Positions 50,318 through 59,184 of a stretch of 64,000 nucleotides of DNA are shown in pieces. Every line of letters starts with the position of its first letter. Positions within the stretch are counted from its first letter, which is position 1. The position numbers were made by a program, and so were the translations under genes. The notes beneath the pieces were generated by a model. It did no database searches, was not told where the DNA came from, and saw only the letters and a program-made list of their open reading frames with translations. The DNA lies in contig CALXXZ010000001.1 of the NCBI GenBank assembly GCA_944392805.1, positions 189,977-253,976 on the forward strand. Direction: 5' to 3'. The stretch comes from an uncultured Clostridia bacterium (GTDB lineage Bacteria; Bacillota; Clostridia; TANB77; CAG-508).

Positions 50318-50410
50318 CAAAATAAAAATATAACTATTGAATAAGACAAAGACCACCGACGAAGACCCAGAATATGTTTTTGGCTATGAAATAGTTATAT
50401 TTTTATTTTG
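50318..50410. repeat. Perfect 21-bp inverted repeat with a 51-base GC-richer loop
   Basis: Left arm 50318-50338, right arm 50390-50410, perfectly complementary (arm core AATAAAAATATAACTATT). The loop (50339-50389) includes GACAAAGACCACCGACGAAG and then ACCCAGAATATG, visibly richer in G and C than its surroundings. It lies between the rsmG terminator and the parA promoter, in the 200-bp gap. Could be a small structured RNA or a mobile palindrome. Confidence 0.7.
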
Positions 50411-50423
50411 AAAATATTACGAA

Positions 50424-50454
50424 AAATGCTCCACGTTTTTTTCGTGGAGCATTT
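50424..50454 (-). terminator. Terminator of the mnmG-rsmG operon
   Basis: AAATGCTCCACG and CGTGGAGCATTT, a 12-bp perfect stem with a T-rich loop, 4 bases after the rsmG stop. Confidence 0.85.
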
Positions 50455-50457
50455 CTA

Positions 50458-51171
50458 TTATTTAATTGGTTCTTTGCTTGGTGTTCCTGCTTTTCGAGGA
50501 TACTTATTAGGTGTTTGTTTTTCTTTATTAATTATAATTATTGTTCTTCCTATATCACTTTCTGGCAAATTAAATTCTTCTACTTTTCCTATTGTTCCAC
50601 CAAGAACATTTATCGCATTTTTAGCTTGATTAATTTCTTCTTCTACTTCTGATGCTTTCATACATATACATTTTCCATTAATTTTAACCAATGGAATTAA
50701 ATATTCTGATAATGTTGATAGATTTGCTACTGCTCTTGAAGTTGCAATATCAAAACTTTCTCTATATTTTTTATTTTGCCCAAAATCTTCTGCTCTTGAA
50801 TGAATAATTTCAACATTTTTTAACTCTAATTTATCAATAACTTCTTGTAAAAAAATCAATCTTTTATTTAATGAATCTACAAGTGTTATTTTTAAACTTT
50901 CATTAGTAATACTTAATGGAATTCCAGGAAAACCAGCTCCTGTACCAACATCTACAACTTTAGAATCATCTTTTATTTCTTTTAAAATAGTTAATGAATC
51001 AATAAAATGTTTTAAAATTATTTCATTTGGTTCTGTAATTGCTGTTAGGTTCATTTTTTCATTCCATTCAATTAGCAAATTCATATAGCTGTAGAATTTT
51101 TCTAATTGCTCCACGTTTAATTTTATATCAAGTTTTTTTTGCATTTTTTCAAAAAATACTTCTTTTTCCAT
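50458..51171 (-). CDS. rsmG: 16S rRNA (guanine-527-N7)-methyltransferase RsmG
   Basis: 237 residues. LIEWNEKMNLTAITEPNEII, KHFIDSLTIL, the SAM-binding VVDVGTGAGFPGIPLSIT (about residues 68-85), SRAVANLSTLSEYL and the C-terminal PNKYPRKAGTPSKEPI are diagnostic. Methylates G527 of 16S rRNA; loss gives low-level streptomycin resistance. It is 2 bp after mnmG and is the last gene of that operon. GGAGAG precedes the ATG. Confidence 0.96.
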   Translation of the reverse strand: MEKEVFFEKMQKKLDIKLNVEQLEKFYSYMNLLIEWNEKMNLTAITEPNEIILKHFIDSLTILKEIKDDSKVVDVGTGAGFPGIPLSITNESLKITLVDSLNKRLIFLQEVIDKLELKNVEIIHSRAEDFGQNKKYRESFDIATSRAVANLSTLSEYLIPLVKINGKCICMKASEVEEEINQAKNAINVLGGTIGKVEEFNLPESDIGRTIIIINKEKQTPNKYPRKAGTPSKEPIK

Positions 51172-51173
51172 AA

Positions 51174-53054
51174 TTACTCTCCTTTCTTTTTTATTGTTTG
51201 TAAATATACTAATAATACTGATATATCTGCAGGAGAAACTCCTGAAATCCTTGAAGCTTGCCCTATTGAGTGTGGTTTGTGTTTATTTAATTTTTGTCTT
51301 GCTTCTAGACTAATTCCTTTAATTTCATTATAATCTATATCTTCTGGCAATAATTTTCTTTCCATTTTTTTAAATTTTTCTACTTGTGCTTCTTGCATTT
51401 TTATATATCCTTCATATTTTACCTGTATTTCTACTTGTTCTCTTACTTGTTCAGGCAAATCTTGTCTATCTTTATCAATTGCTTCAAGTGAAGCATATGT
51501 AATTTCTGCCCTTTTTAACAATTCTGCAAGCTTTACACCTGTTGATATTTCTGCTGTCCCGCATTTTCTTAAAAATTCGTTTACTTCTTCTGTTGGTTTT
51601 ATTACTGTATTTTCAAGTCTCTTTTTTTCTTGTTCTATTTTCTTCTTTTTTTCTAAGAATTTATTATATCTTTCTTCAGAAATCAAACCAACTTCATATC
51701 CTTTTTCAAGTAATCTTATATCTGCATTATCTTGTCTCAAAAGTAGCCTGTACTCTGCTCTTGAAGTCATCATTCTATATGGCTCATTTGTTCCTTTTGT
51801 AACAATATCATCTATTAAAACTCCTATATAAGCCTCTGTTCTATCTAATATTAATGGTTCTTTTCCTTTTATTTTTTGTGAAGCATTTATTCCTGCAATT
51901 AATCCTTGTGCTGCAGCTTCTTCATATCCTGAAGTTCCATTTGTTTGTCCTGCAAAAAATAATCCATCTATGTTTTTATATTCTAAAGATAATTTTAATT
52001 CTGAAGGGTCTATACAATCATATTCAATTGCATATGCGGGTCTAGTAAATTCTGCATGTTCAAGCCCTGGTATTGTCCTATACATTGCTATTTGTACATC
52101 TTCAGGTAATGATGAACTCATTCCTTGTATATACATTTCATCAGTATCTAGTCCTACTGGCTCTACAAATACTTGATGTCTTGGTTTATCTGCAAATCTT
52201 ACGACTTTATCTTCAATTGATGGACAATATCTTGGTCCAGTTCCTTCTATTACTCCTGCATATAATGGAGATCTATGTAAATTTGCTCTAATTATTTTAT
52301 GTGTTTCTTCAGTTGTATATGTTAAATAGCAATCTACTTGCTCAAATGGCTTCATTTTATCTTCAAATGAAAATGGTATTATGTCTACATCTCCTTTTTG
52401 AACTTCCATCTTTGAAAAATCTATACTTCTTCTATTTATTCTTGCAGGTGTTCCTGTTTTAAATCTTACTAAATTTACTCCTATTTTCTTTAAAGACTCT
52501 GATAGCTTATTAGCTGATGCTACTCCATCTGGGCCACTTTCTTCTGAAAAATCTCCTATAAATATTTTTCCTTTTAAATATGTTCCTGTTGCTACTATAA
52601 TTGACTTAACATTGTATATTGCACCAACACTAGTTTCTATTGATTTTACCTTATCGTTTTCTATTTTTATGTCAACTATTTCTGCTTGTTTTACATATAA
52701 ATTTTCTTGTTTTTCAAGAGTATGTTTCATTTCCATCTGATATCTTTTTCTATCTGCTTGTGCTCTTAATGAATGTACTGCCGGCCCTTTTGATGTATTT
52801 AACATTTTTATCTGTATCATTGTTTTATCAATATTTTTTGCCATTTCTCCACCAAGTGCATCTATTTCTCTTACTAGATGTCCTTTTGAACTTCCTCCTA
52901 TATGAGGATTACATGGCATATTTGCAATTGCTTCAAGACTTATTGAAAATATCAATGTTTTCATTCCTAGCCTTGCAGCTGCTAGTCCTGCCTCACATCC
53001 TGCGTGTCCTGCTCCAATTACTGCTATATCATAATCTCCTGCAAAATAACTCAT
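51174..53054 (-). CDS. mnmG: tRNA uridine 5-carboxymethylaminomethyl enzyme MnmG (GidA)
   Basis: 626 residues, full length. FAD-binding [20 protein letters not shown] (about residues 11-30), [20 protein letters not shown], the [15 protein letters not shown] region, [20 protein letters not shown] and the C-terminal [20 protein letters not shown] with [13 protein letters not shown]. Works with MnmE at the wobble uridine of tRNAs. AGAGGAG precedes the ATG. A probable own promoter lies at 53139-53167. Confidence 0.97.
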   Translation of the reverse strand: MSYFAGDYDIAVIGAGHAGCEAGLAAARLGMKTLIFSISLEAIANMPCNPHIGGSSKGHLVREIDALGGEMAKNIDKTMIQIKMLNTSKGPAVHSLRAQADRKRYQMEMKHTLEKQENLYVKQAEIVDIKIENDKVKSIETSVGAIYNVKSIIVATGTYLKGKIFIGDFSEESGPDGVASANKLSESLKKIGVNLVRFKTGTPARINRRSIDFSKMEVQKGDVDIIPFSFEDKMKPFEQVDCYLTYTTEETHKIIRANLHRSPLYAGVIEGTGPRYCPSIEDKVVRFADKPRHQVFVEPVGLDTDEMYIQGMSSSLPEDVQIAMYRTIPGLEHAEFTRPAYAIEYDCIDPSELKLSLEYKNIDGLFFAGQTNGTSGYEEAAAQGLIAGINASQKIKGKEPLILDRTEAYIGVLIDDIVTKGTNEPYRMMTSRAEYRLLLRQDNADIRLLEKGYEVGLISEERYNKFLEKKKKIEQEKKRLENTVIKPTEEVNEFLRKCGTAEISTGVKLAELLKRAEITYASLEAIDKDRQDLPEQVREQVEIQVKYEGYIKMQEAQVEKFKKMERKLLPEDIDYNEIKGISLEARQKLNKHKPHSIGQASRISGVSPADISVLLVYLQTIKKKGE

Positions 53055-53138
53055 TTTATTCTCCTCTTTTCTATTTTTTATATTACTCTAATTCTTCTCA
53101 AAATCGTTATATTTCGTTTTTTGCTGTTTTTGTGTTAA

Positions 53139-53167
53139 ATTATATGTCTACAATTTTAAATTGTCTT
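53139..53167 (-). promoter_or_regulatory. Possible promoter of mnmG-rsmG
   Basis: AAGACA (53167-53162), 17-base spacer, TATAAT (53144-53139) on the minus strand, in the 122-bp gap after mnmE. Confidence 0.45.
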
Positions 53168-53176
53168 ATTTTTGAT

Positions 53177-54547
53177 TTATTTGCCTAAGCAAAATTTTGA
53201 AAATATTTCATTTATTATATCATCTGTTACAACTTCACCTGTTATTTCTCCTAAATCCTCTAAAATCTCTTTTAAGTATAAAGCTATGATATCTATAGGC
53301 ATATTCATTTTTAATGCCTCATTTGACTTTTTAACGTTTTCTATGGCCTTTGAAATTATATTCTTGTGACGTATATTTGTAATTAAAATATTATTATCTA
53401 AATTAATTTCATTTAAATTAAACATTTCTGATATTTTATCATAAATTTTTTCTATTCCTTCTTTATTTAGTGCTGATATTTTTAATATATTTTTTGTCAC
53501 TTTTGTTAATCTTTCATCATCTTCTTTTATAGTAGGTGTTAAATCTATTTTATTTAATAATATTATTACTTTTTTATTTTCTATCATTTTTAAAATTTCA
53601 TTATCTTCTTTTGTTAATTCCTTTGAACTATCAAATATTGCAATTATTAAATCAGCCTCTTCTGCTTCTTTTATTGATTTTGTTATACCTATTTTTTCTA
53701 CTTCATCCTTTGCTTCTCTTATTCCTGCTGTATCAATAATTTTTAAAGGTATACCATTTATTGTTACAAATTCCTCTATTGTATCTCTTGTAGTTCCTTC
53801 TATATTTGTTACAATTGCTCTATTTTCTTTTAATATCGCATTCAAAAGTGAAGATTTTCCTGCATTTGGTTTTCCTATTATTGCAGTTTTTATTCCTTCT
53901 TTTATTATTTTTCCATCATCAAATGATTTTTCTAGTCTTTTTAGTTTTATATCAATACTTTCAAGCATATTTCCTATTTCATTTTCTTGAACTTCTGGTA
54001 CATCATATTCAGGATAATCTATTGTTACATCTACATTTACTAATACATCTAATATTTCTTGCTTTATCTGTTTTATTTCTTTTGATAAATATCCTTCTAA
54101 TTGTTTAATTCCACTTTTCATCTCTTTTTCTGATTTTGCATTTATTACATCTATTACTGATTCAGCTTGTGCTAAGTCTATTCTACCATTTAAAAATGCT
54201 CTTTTTGTAAATTCTCCTGGTTCAGCTAGCTCTGCCCCATTTTTTAAACATATTTCTAATATTTTTTTCTCTACTATATTTCCACCATGTGAATTTATTT
54301 CGCACATATCTTCTGTTGTATAGCTTTTAGGAGATTTAAAATAAGAAACTAATACTTCATCTATTATTTCTTCCCCATCTACTATATTTCCATATTTTAT
54401 TGTATATCCTTTTATTTCTTCTATTTTTTGTGGATTTTTTGGCTTAAATATTTTTTCTATTATTTCAAATGTTTTTTCTCCACTCATTCGTATTATTCCG
54501 ATTCCTCCAATTCCTGGTGCTGTAGCAATTGATACTATTGTGCTCAT
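53177..54547 (-). CDS. mnmE: tRNA modification GTPase MnmE (TrmE)
   Basis: 456 residues. N-terminal folate-binding domain (IATAPGIGGIGIIRMSG, EINSHGGNIVEKKILEICL, EPGEFTKRAFLNGRIDLAQA), a G domain inserted in the helical domain with GKPNAGKSSLLNAIL, DTAGIREAKDEVEKIGI and NKID, and the C-terminal FCLGK with the catalytic cysteine. Forms the MnmEG complex. AGGAGG precedes the ATG. Confidence 0.96.
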   Translation of the reverse strand: MSTIVSIATAPGIGGIGIIRMSGEKTFEIIEKIFKPKNPQKIEEIKGYTIKYGNIVDGEEIIDEVLVSYFKSPKSYTTEDMCEINSHGGNIVEKKILEICLKNGAELAEPGEFTKRAFLNGRIDLAQAESVIDVINAKSEKEMKSGIKQLEGYLSKEIKQIKQEILDVLVNVDVTIDYPEYDVPEVQENEIGNMLESIDIKLKRLEKSFDDGKIIKEGIKTAIIGKPNAGKSSLLNAILKENRAIVTNIEGTTRDTIEEFVTINGIPLKIIDTAGIREAKDEVEKIGITKSIKEAEEADLIIAIFDSSKELTKEDNEILKMIENKKVIILLNKIDLTPTIKEDDERLTKVTKNILKISALNKEGIEKIYDKISEMFNLNEINLDNNILITNIRHKNIISKAIENVKKSNEALKMNMPIDIIALYLKEILEDLGEITGEVVTDDIINEIFSKFCLGK

Positions 54548-54598
54548 AATTACCTCCTATTAAAAATAGCCAAAGCTCTTATTTTTAATCTTTTGATT

Positions 54599-54626
54599 AA
54601 AATCCGAACTTTGACTTCCGATTTTT
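54599..54626 (-). terminator. Terminator-like hairpin between jag and mnmE
   Basis: AAAATC-x-GAA and TTC-x-GATTTT pair across a seven-base loop, with T-run on the minus strand. A second inverted repeat, ATTAAAAATA/TATTTTTAAT, follows at about 54560-54590. Confidence 0.6.
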
Positions 54627-54628
54627 TA

Positions 54629-55300
54629 TTATTTTTTTGAAATTACTATTTTTCTATGTGGTTCTTGTCCAATACTTCTTGTTTCTACTTTTGGATTGTT
54701 TTGTATAAAACTATGTATTATTTTTCTTTCATATGCTTGCATTGGTTCAAGTATAATTGTTTTTCCTGTTTTTTCAACTATTTGAGCTTTTCTTTTAGCA
54801 AAATCTTCTAATGTTTTTACTCTTTTTTCTTTATATCCTTCAATATCTAATCTTACTATCACTCTATTTTCAGAGGTTTTATTTGATATTGCTTTTAAGA
54901 TATTTTCTAAAGCATATAATGCTTCTCCTCTATATCCTATTAAATTTCCTATTTTTGATCCAGTTATTGATACATAAATACATTTATCTTTTATATTTAT
55001 TTCATATTTTGTATCTTCTGGGAATTTTTTTATAAATTCTTCTAAGAATTTTTCTATATCTTTTTTTGCTTTTTCTAATTCTTCTTCTGTTGTTTCTATT
55101 TCAAATTCCTCAGGCTTTTTAGCCTCTTTTTCTTTTATTTCTACTTTTACAATTTTAGGTGCTAATATATCAAAAAAGCTTTTTTTATTTTCTTCTATAA
55201 CTTTTATTTCAACTAATTCTTTTGGTAAATTTATTTGTTTTAAACCTTTTTCTATTGCTTCAGCTGTTGTTTTTCCTTCAGAAATAACACTTTTTGCCAT
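54629..55300 (-). CDS. jag: Jag/KhpB (EloR) RNA-binding protein
   Basis: 223 residues. N-terminal Jag domain (GKTTAEAIEKGLKQINLPKE, KSFFDILAPKIVKVEI), an acidic linker, a KH domain with the GxxG loop IGNLIGYRGEALYALENILK, and an R3H domain (RVKTLEDFAKRKAQIVEKTG, PMQAYERKIIHSFIQNNPKV) ending SIGQEPHRKIVISKK. KhpB binds RNA and takes part in cell-elongation control. Its start is directly after the yidC stop, as in other Firmicutes. Confidence 0.94.
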   Translation of the reverse strand: MAKSVISEGKTTAEAIEKGLKQINLPKELVEIKVIEENKKSFFDILAPKIVKVEIKEKEAKKPEEFEIETTEEELEKAKKDIEKFLEEFIKKFPEDTKYEINIKDKCIYVSITGSKIGNLIGYRGEALYALENILKAISNKTSENRVIVRLDIEGYKEKRVKTLEDFAKRKAQIVEKTGKTIILEPMQAYERKIIHSFIQNNPKVETRSIGQEPHRKIVISKK

Positions 55301-56230
55301 TTATTTTTCCTCCTCATCTTTTATAAGTTTATTTAATGCTAATCTTTCAACAATCATTAATAAACTATTTGTTAGCCAATATAAAGCTAGTCCTAATGGC
55401 GCTATTAAAGCTACTGCTAAATACATTATTGGAAACATTAATGACATATTTTTATTCATCTGAGCCATTGGGTCAAACTCTTCTTCTTTCTTTTCAACTA
55501 ATGCTTTTTCTTTATCTGTTTCTTTTATTTCTTTATCCTTCTTTTTACCTGATGTCATACTTGTTGTCATTCTCATTGATATTACTGAAACTATAACATA
55601 TAATGCTGGTATTATATATGCTTTCCAATCTGAACTTTTTGTAGGTATTTGTGCTAAATTAAGTCCTAAGAAATCCATATTCATTTTCATTGAGTCTAAT
55701 TCTTCATCATTTATTTCTGATTTTTTTACTTTGTCATCTTCATTTACATCTTTATTTCTTAGTTCTTTTATATTGTCTATTTCTCTTATTATATCTATTT
55801 CTGGATATCCACTTAATTCACTTAATTCATATTGTTTTATCATTGTTGAATATTTATTAATTACGTTTGGATCTATTTTTTTCATGTATGTTAATGGTGA
55901 TCTTACTAAATAAAATACTGCTAATAATAAGATTAATTGCACAATTGCACTTAAACATCCACTAAAAGGATTTATTTTTTCTGTTTTATATAATTCAATA
56001 GTTGCTTGGTTTAACATCTCTGGATTGTTCTTATATTTGAATTGTATTTCTTTCATTTTAGCTTGCATTTTTACATTTTTTTTCATTGTTTTTTGCTGTT
56101 TTATTGATATTGGTATCATCAATATTTTTATAAGTATTGAAAATAATATAATTGCAAGTCCATAATTTTGTACAAAATTATATATAAAATTTAATATATA
56201 ACCAAATAAACTCGCTAAAAAATCTATCAT
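55301..56230 (-). CDS. yidC: Membrane protein insertase YidC/OxaA (SpoIIIJ)
   Basis: 309 residues. N-terminal helix, then YGLAIILFSILIKILMIPIS with QQKTMKKNVKMQAKMKEIQF, the cytosolic hairpin and the conserved membrane arginine region; SGCLSAIVQLILLLAVFYLV, and NKNMSLMFPIMYLAVALIAP with LGLALYWLTNSLLMIVERLA. A long lysine/glutamate loop interrupts the core between residues 120 and 245. No lipobox cysteine is seen. Inserts membrane proteins with or without Sec; SpoIIIJ-type ones also serve sporulation. AAGGGG precedes the ATG. Confidence 0.95.
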   Translation of the reverse strand: MIDFLASLFGYILNFIYNFVQNYGLAIILFSILIKILMIPISIKQQKTMKKNVKMQAKMKEIQFKYKNNPEMLNQATIELYKTEKINPFSGCLSAIVQLILLLAVFYLVRSPLTYMKKIDPNVINKYSTMIKQYELSELSGYPEIDIIREIDNIKELRNKDVNEDDKVKKSEINDEELDSMKMNMDFLGLNLAQIPTKSSDWKAYIIPALYVIVSVISMRMTTSMTSGKKKDKEIKETDKEKALVEKKEEEFDPMAQMNKNMSLMFPIMYLAVALIAPLGLALYWLTNSLLMIVERLALNKLIKDEEEK

Positions 56231-56243
56231 TTTTTACCCCTTT

Positions 56244-56462
56244 CTATTTTAATGGGTCATATCCTCCTTTTGAAAAAGGATTACATCTTAAAATCCTTTT
56301 TGCTCCTATTATACTTCCTTTGAATGCTCCATATTTTTCTATTGCTTGTTTTGTATATTCAGAACAACTAGGATAAAATTTGCATCTTATATTTTTATAT
56401 TCTAAAAATTTTGATATATTTTTTTGATAAAAATTTATTAAAAATATACATATTTTCTTCAT
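56244..56462 (-). CDS. yidD: Membrane protein insertion efficiency factor YidD
   Basis: 72 residues. [60 protein letters not shown] and GYDPLK are all standard YidD segments. Lies 5 bp after rnpA and 13 bp before yidC. Its ribosome site is weak (AGAAGAA), so coupling to rnpA translation is likely. Confidence 0.95.
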   Translation of the reverse strand: MKKICIFLINFYQKNISKFLEYKNIRCKFYPSCSEYTKQAIEKYGAFKGSIIGAKRILRCNPFSKGGYDPLK

Positions 56463-56467
56463 TTTTT

Positions 56468-56815
56468 CTATTCTTCTTTTACAATTTTTGCCTTTTTAAA
56501 ACAATTACTCATTAGTTCTAAAATTTCACTATATTTTAAATTGTTTAAATCATAATCTTTTTTTATTAAAACAACTATAGAATTCCCTTCTGTTAGTTGA
56601 TTTTCTAGGTTTTTATAACATTCTCTAATTATTCTTTTTGCTCTATTTCTCTGGAAAGCTTTTCCATTTTTAGTTCCTATTGCAATACCTAGAAAATTAA
56701 CTTTTTTGTTGTTTTTTAGAACTACTATTTGTAATTGTTTTTCTATATAAAATTTACCCTTTTCTAATACTGATTTGAATTGGTAATTCTTTTTTAACAT
56801 TTCTGTATTTTTCAT
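56468..56815 (-). CDS. rnpA: Ribonuclease P protein component
   Basis: 115 residues. [40 protein letters not shown] and [16 protein letters not shown] contain the conserved RNR motif for binding the RNA subunit. Helps mature tRNA 5' ends. Preceded by GGGGAG. It follows rpmH after a weak hairpin. Confidence 0.95.
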   Translation of the reverse strand: MKNTEMLKKNYQFKSVLEKGKFYIEKQLQIVVLKNNKKVNFLGIAIGTKNGKAFQRNRAKRIIRECYKNLENQLTEGNSIVVLIKKDYDLNNLKYSEILELMSNCFKKAKIVKEE

Positions 56816-56880
56816 TTTTTCTCCCCTATTCCTTGTTTATAAAAGGCTTTTTGGGCATTTTTATTATCTTACAAAAACAA

Positions 56881-56901
56881 CTAAAGGCCTTAGACCTTTA
56901 G
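56881..56901 (-). terminator. Hairpin between rpmH and rnpA
   Basis: CTAAAGG and CCTTTAG with a 7-base loop and TTGTTTTTG after it on the minus strand. Likely an attenuator that lets rpmH be expressed more than rnpA. Confidence 0.65.
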
Positions 56902-56910
56902 CTCTTTCCA

Positions 56911-57045
56911 TTAAGCACAGATTTTTTTTCTTCCTTTTACTCTTCTTGCTTTTAATATGTTTCTTCCTGATCTTGTTGACATTCTTTTCATAAATCCATG
57001 TTCTTTATTTCTTTGTCTATTTTTTGGTTGGAATGTTCTTTTCAT
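56911..57045 (-). CDS. rpmH: 50S ribosomal protein L34
   Basis: 44 residues: [20 protein letters not shown], then [20 protein letters not shown] and KICA. This is a complete bacterial L34. TTAGGAGGTGCAATA precedes the ATG. It is the first gene of the left oriC arm and has a consensus-like promoter 77-106 bp upstream. Confidence 0.97.
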   Translation of the reverse strand: MKRTFQPKNRQRNKEHGFMKRMSTRSGRNILKARRVKGRKKICA

Positions 57046-57121
57046 TATTGCACCTCCTAAATTTTAAAGTTATATATTAATTCCTTTTGGAAATATTTGT
57101 TACAAAATAACAAGTATATCG

Positions 57122-57151
57122 ATTATACATCAAAACTATCGTTTTTGTCAA
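57122..57151 (-). promoter_or_regulatory. Promoter of rpmH
   Basis: TTGACA (57151-57146), 18-base spacer, TATAAT (57127-57122) on the minus strand. Confidence 0.75.
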
Positions 57152-57254
57152 TACTTTTTCAAAAAATTTAAATTTTAAAAATTTACTATTGATTTTTGAA
57201 AAAAAATAATGTATAAAAAAGAAAAATTTGTAATATTTTTGTAATATTAGTAAG

Positions 57255-57456
57255 TTTTCCACAGAAATTTTCAAAATTATCCACATTTTAAAAAATTTAT
57301 CCACAATTCTATTGACTATTTGTGTAATATTTTGATATTATATGGGAAATGAAAAATAGGGGATAAAGAGTTCAAAAAATTCGTTCGTAAAAAATTCACT
57401 ATTTATTACATAATTATTACAAAGTTATCCACATGTGTGGAAAACTTTGTGGATAA
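57255..57456. other. oriC: oriC left part: DnaA-box cluster upstream of dnaA
   Basis: DnaA boxes seen: TTTTCCACA 57255, TTATCCACA 57277, 57297 and 57425 (plus strand), and TGTGGAAAA 57436, TGTGGATAA 57448 (minus strand). The three last form a tight cluster just before dnaA. Together with 58951-59145 this is the bipartite origin of Bacillus type. The gap 57046-57492 holds no gene. Confidence 0.88.
57312..57341 (+). promoter_or_regulatory. Promoter of dnaA
   Basis: TTGACT (57312-57317), 18-base spacer, TATTAT (57336-57341). It lies between two DnaA-box groups, which would allow autoregulation. Confidence 0.65.
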
Positions 57457-57492
57457 CTTTATAATTTTTATATATTGAAAGGATGTTTTAAA

Positions 57493-58851
57493 ATGCAATA
57501 TGACAAAGATGAACTACTAAACCAAGCAAAATTACTATTAAAAGACGAAGTAACTCAGATTGCATATAATACTTGGTTAAAAAGATTAGAAATAGCTGAA
57601 ATGACTGACGACCACATAGTTTTTAAAGCTTTTTCTGAGTATCATCACGACTTATTAAAAACACGATATGCTGATTTAATCCTTAATACATTTCAATACT
57701 TAACAAATAAAGAATGGACATTTTCTGTAATTTATGATGAAGACAAAAAACAAGTAAAAGATGAAACTATAATATCAAATTCACAACAAGATAATAATCA
57801 AGATGCAGATTTAGAAGTTTCAAACAAAACACTTAATCATAAATATACATTCGAAACTTTTGTAGTAGGAAATAACAACCGTTTTGCACATGCAGCAGCA
57901 ATAGCAGTAGGGGATAAGCCAGGCGAATCTTATAATCCACTTTTTTTGTATGGTGGTGTAGGTCTTGGAAAAACACATCTTATGCATGCTATTGGTAATA
58001 GAATTTTGCAAAACAATAGGTCTACAAAAATTTTATATGTAACATCAGAAAAATTCACAAACCAATTAATAAATGCAATTAAAGACAACAAAAATGAAAT
58101 ATTTAGGAATAAATACAGAACAATTGATGTTTTACTAATAGATGATATTCAATTTATAGCAGGAAAAGAAAGAGTTCAAGAAGAATTTTTCCACACATTT
58201 AACGCATTATATGAAGACAAAAAACAAATTATAATCTCAAGTGATAAACCTCCAAGAGATATTCCATTTCTTGAAGATAGGTTAAAATCAAGATTTGAAT
58301 GGGGATTATTAGCAGACATTTCTTGTCCTGATTATGAAACTCGTTTAGCAATACTTAGAAAAAAAGCTCAAGATGAAAATATTGTTGTAGATGATATTAT
58401 ATTATCAAATATAGCAAATAAAATCGATTCAAATATAAGAGAATTAGAAGGAGTTTTTAATAAAATCATTGCTAGAGCTTCACTTACACATAGTCCAATA
58501 ACAATAGAATTGGCAGAAAATACCATTAATGAATTTAAAGCAGCAAATGAAAAAGTATTATCTTCTGATTTTGTACAAGAAACAGTAGCAAAATATTTCA
58601 ACATAAATAAAGAAGATTTATCAAGTAATAAAAGATCAAATGAAATTGCATTTCCAAGACAAATTGCAATGTATCTATGTAGAGAAGTAGCAAATATGTC
58701 TTATCCTAAGATAGGAGAGGACTTTGGAAATAGAGATCATTCAACAGTTATGCACGCATGTAAGAAAATTGAAAAAGAAGTTAAAGAAAAAAATAATACA
58801 AAATTAATTGTGGAAAGTGTTAAAAACATAATCATAAATGGTGAACAATAG
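57493..58851 (+). CDS. dnaA: Chromosomal replication initiator DnaA
   Basis: 452 residues. Domain I (1-85), a variable linker (KQVKDETIISNSQQDNNQDA region), the AAA+ domain with Walker A FLYGGVGLGKTHLMHAIGN and Walker B LLIDDIQFIAGKERVQEEFF, and the domain IV helix-turn-helix RQIAMYLCREVANMSYPKIG with DFGNRDHSTVMHACKKIEKE. The start ATG has GAAAGGATG upstream; a TTG 6 codons earlier would start within that site. Confidence 0.97.
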   Translation: MQYDKDELLNQAKLLLKDEVTQIAYNTWLKRLEIAEMTDDHIVFKAFSEYHHDLLKTRYADLILNTFQYLTNKEWTFSVIYDEDKKQVKDETIISNSQQDNNQDADLEVSNKTLNHKYTFETFVVGNNNRFAHAAAIAVGDKPGESYNPLFLYGGVGLGKTHLMHAIGNRILQNNRSTKILYVTSEKFTNQLINAIKDNKNEIFRNKYRTIDVLLIDDIQFIAGKERVQEEFFHTFNALYEDKKQIIISSDKPPRDIPFLEDRLKSRFEWGLLADISCPDYETRLAILRKKAQDENIVVDDIILSNIANKIDSNIRELEGVFNKIIARASLTHSPITIELAENTINEFKAANEKVLSSDFVQETVAKYFNINKEDLSSNKRSNEIAFPRQIAMYLCREVANMSYPKIGEDFGNRDHSTVMHACKKIEKEVKEKNNTKLIVESVKNIIINGEQ

Positions 58852-58950
58852 AAAAGTAAATAGATTAGTAGGTCCAAATAAAAAAAATGTTCTACAAATA
58901 AATTTTCGGTTACATTTAAGTTATCTTTACTTACGGAACAGCTAGGTTTG

Positions 58951-59145
58951 ATATCCACAACCAATTGTGAATTTCTTGTTGATAAACTGTTAATAAGTAA
59001 GTTATCCATAATTACAAATTAATAGTGTGGAAAAAATGGTAAGCTATCCACAAAATTATACACAAGATTTTTTCTTAGGGTTACATACTTTCCACATAGT
59101 TTTCCACATTATCCACAGGACCTAATACTATTACTACTAATAATA
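58951..59145. other. oriC: oriC right part: DnaA boxes and unwinding element between dnaA and dnaN
   Basis: Boxes: ATATCCACA 58951, TTATCCATA 59002, TGTGGAAAA 59026, CTATCCACA 59044, CTTTCCACA 59088, TTTTCCACA 59100, TTATCCACA 59109. The last two abut, are followed by the GC-richer GGACC, and then by TAATACTATTACTACTAATA, a series of three-base steps like the DnaA-trios of the Bacillus basal unwinding system. AT-rich sequence follows to dnaN. The rest of the 333-bp gap has no gene. Confidence 0.85.
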
Positions 59146-59184
59146 TTTATATTATATTTAATAATAATAAAGGAGAGAGGCAAA

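Noticed and set aside
50318-50410. Retron msr-msd
   Set aside because: No reverse transcriptase is encoded nearby and the stem-loop lacks the expected overlapping repeat pair.
50424-50454. parS site because it contains CCACG/CGTGG
   Set aside because: The arms are separated by a T-rich loop and the site sits right after the rsmG stop; it is a terminator, not the 16-bp parS palindrome.
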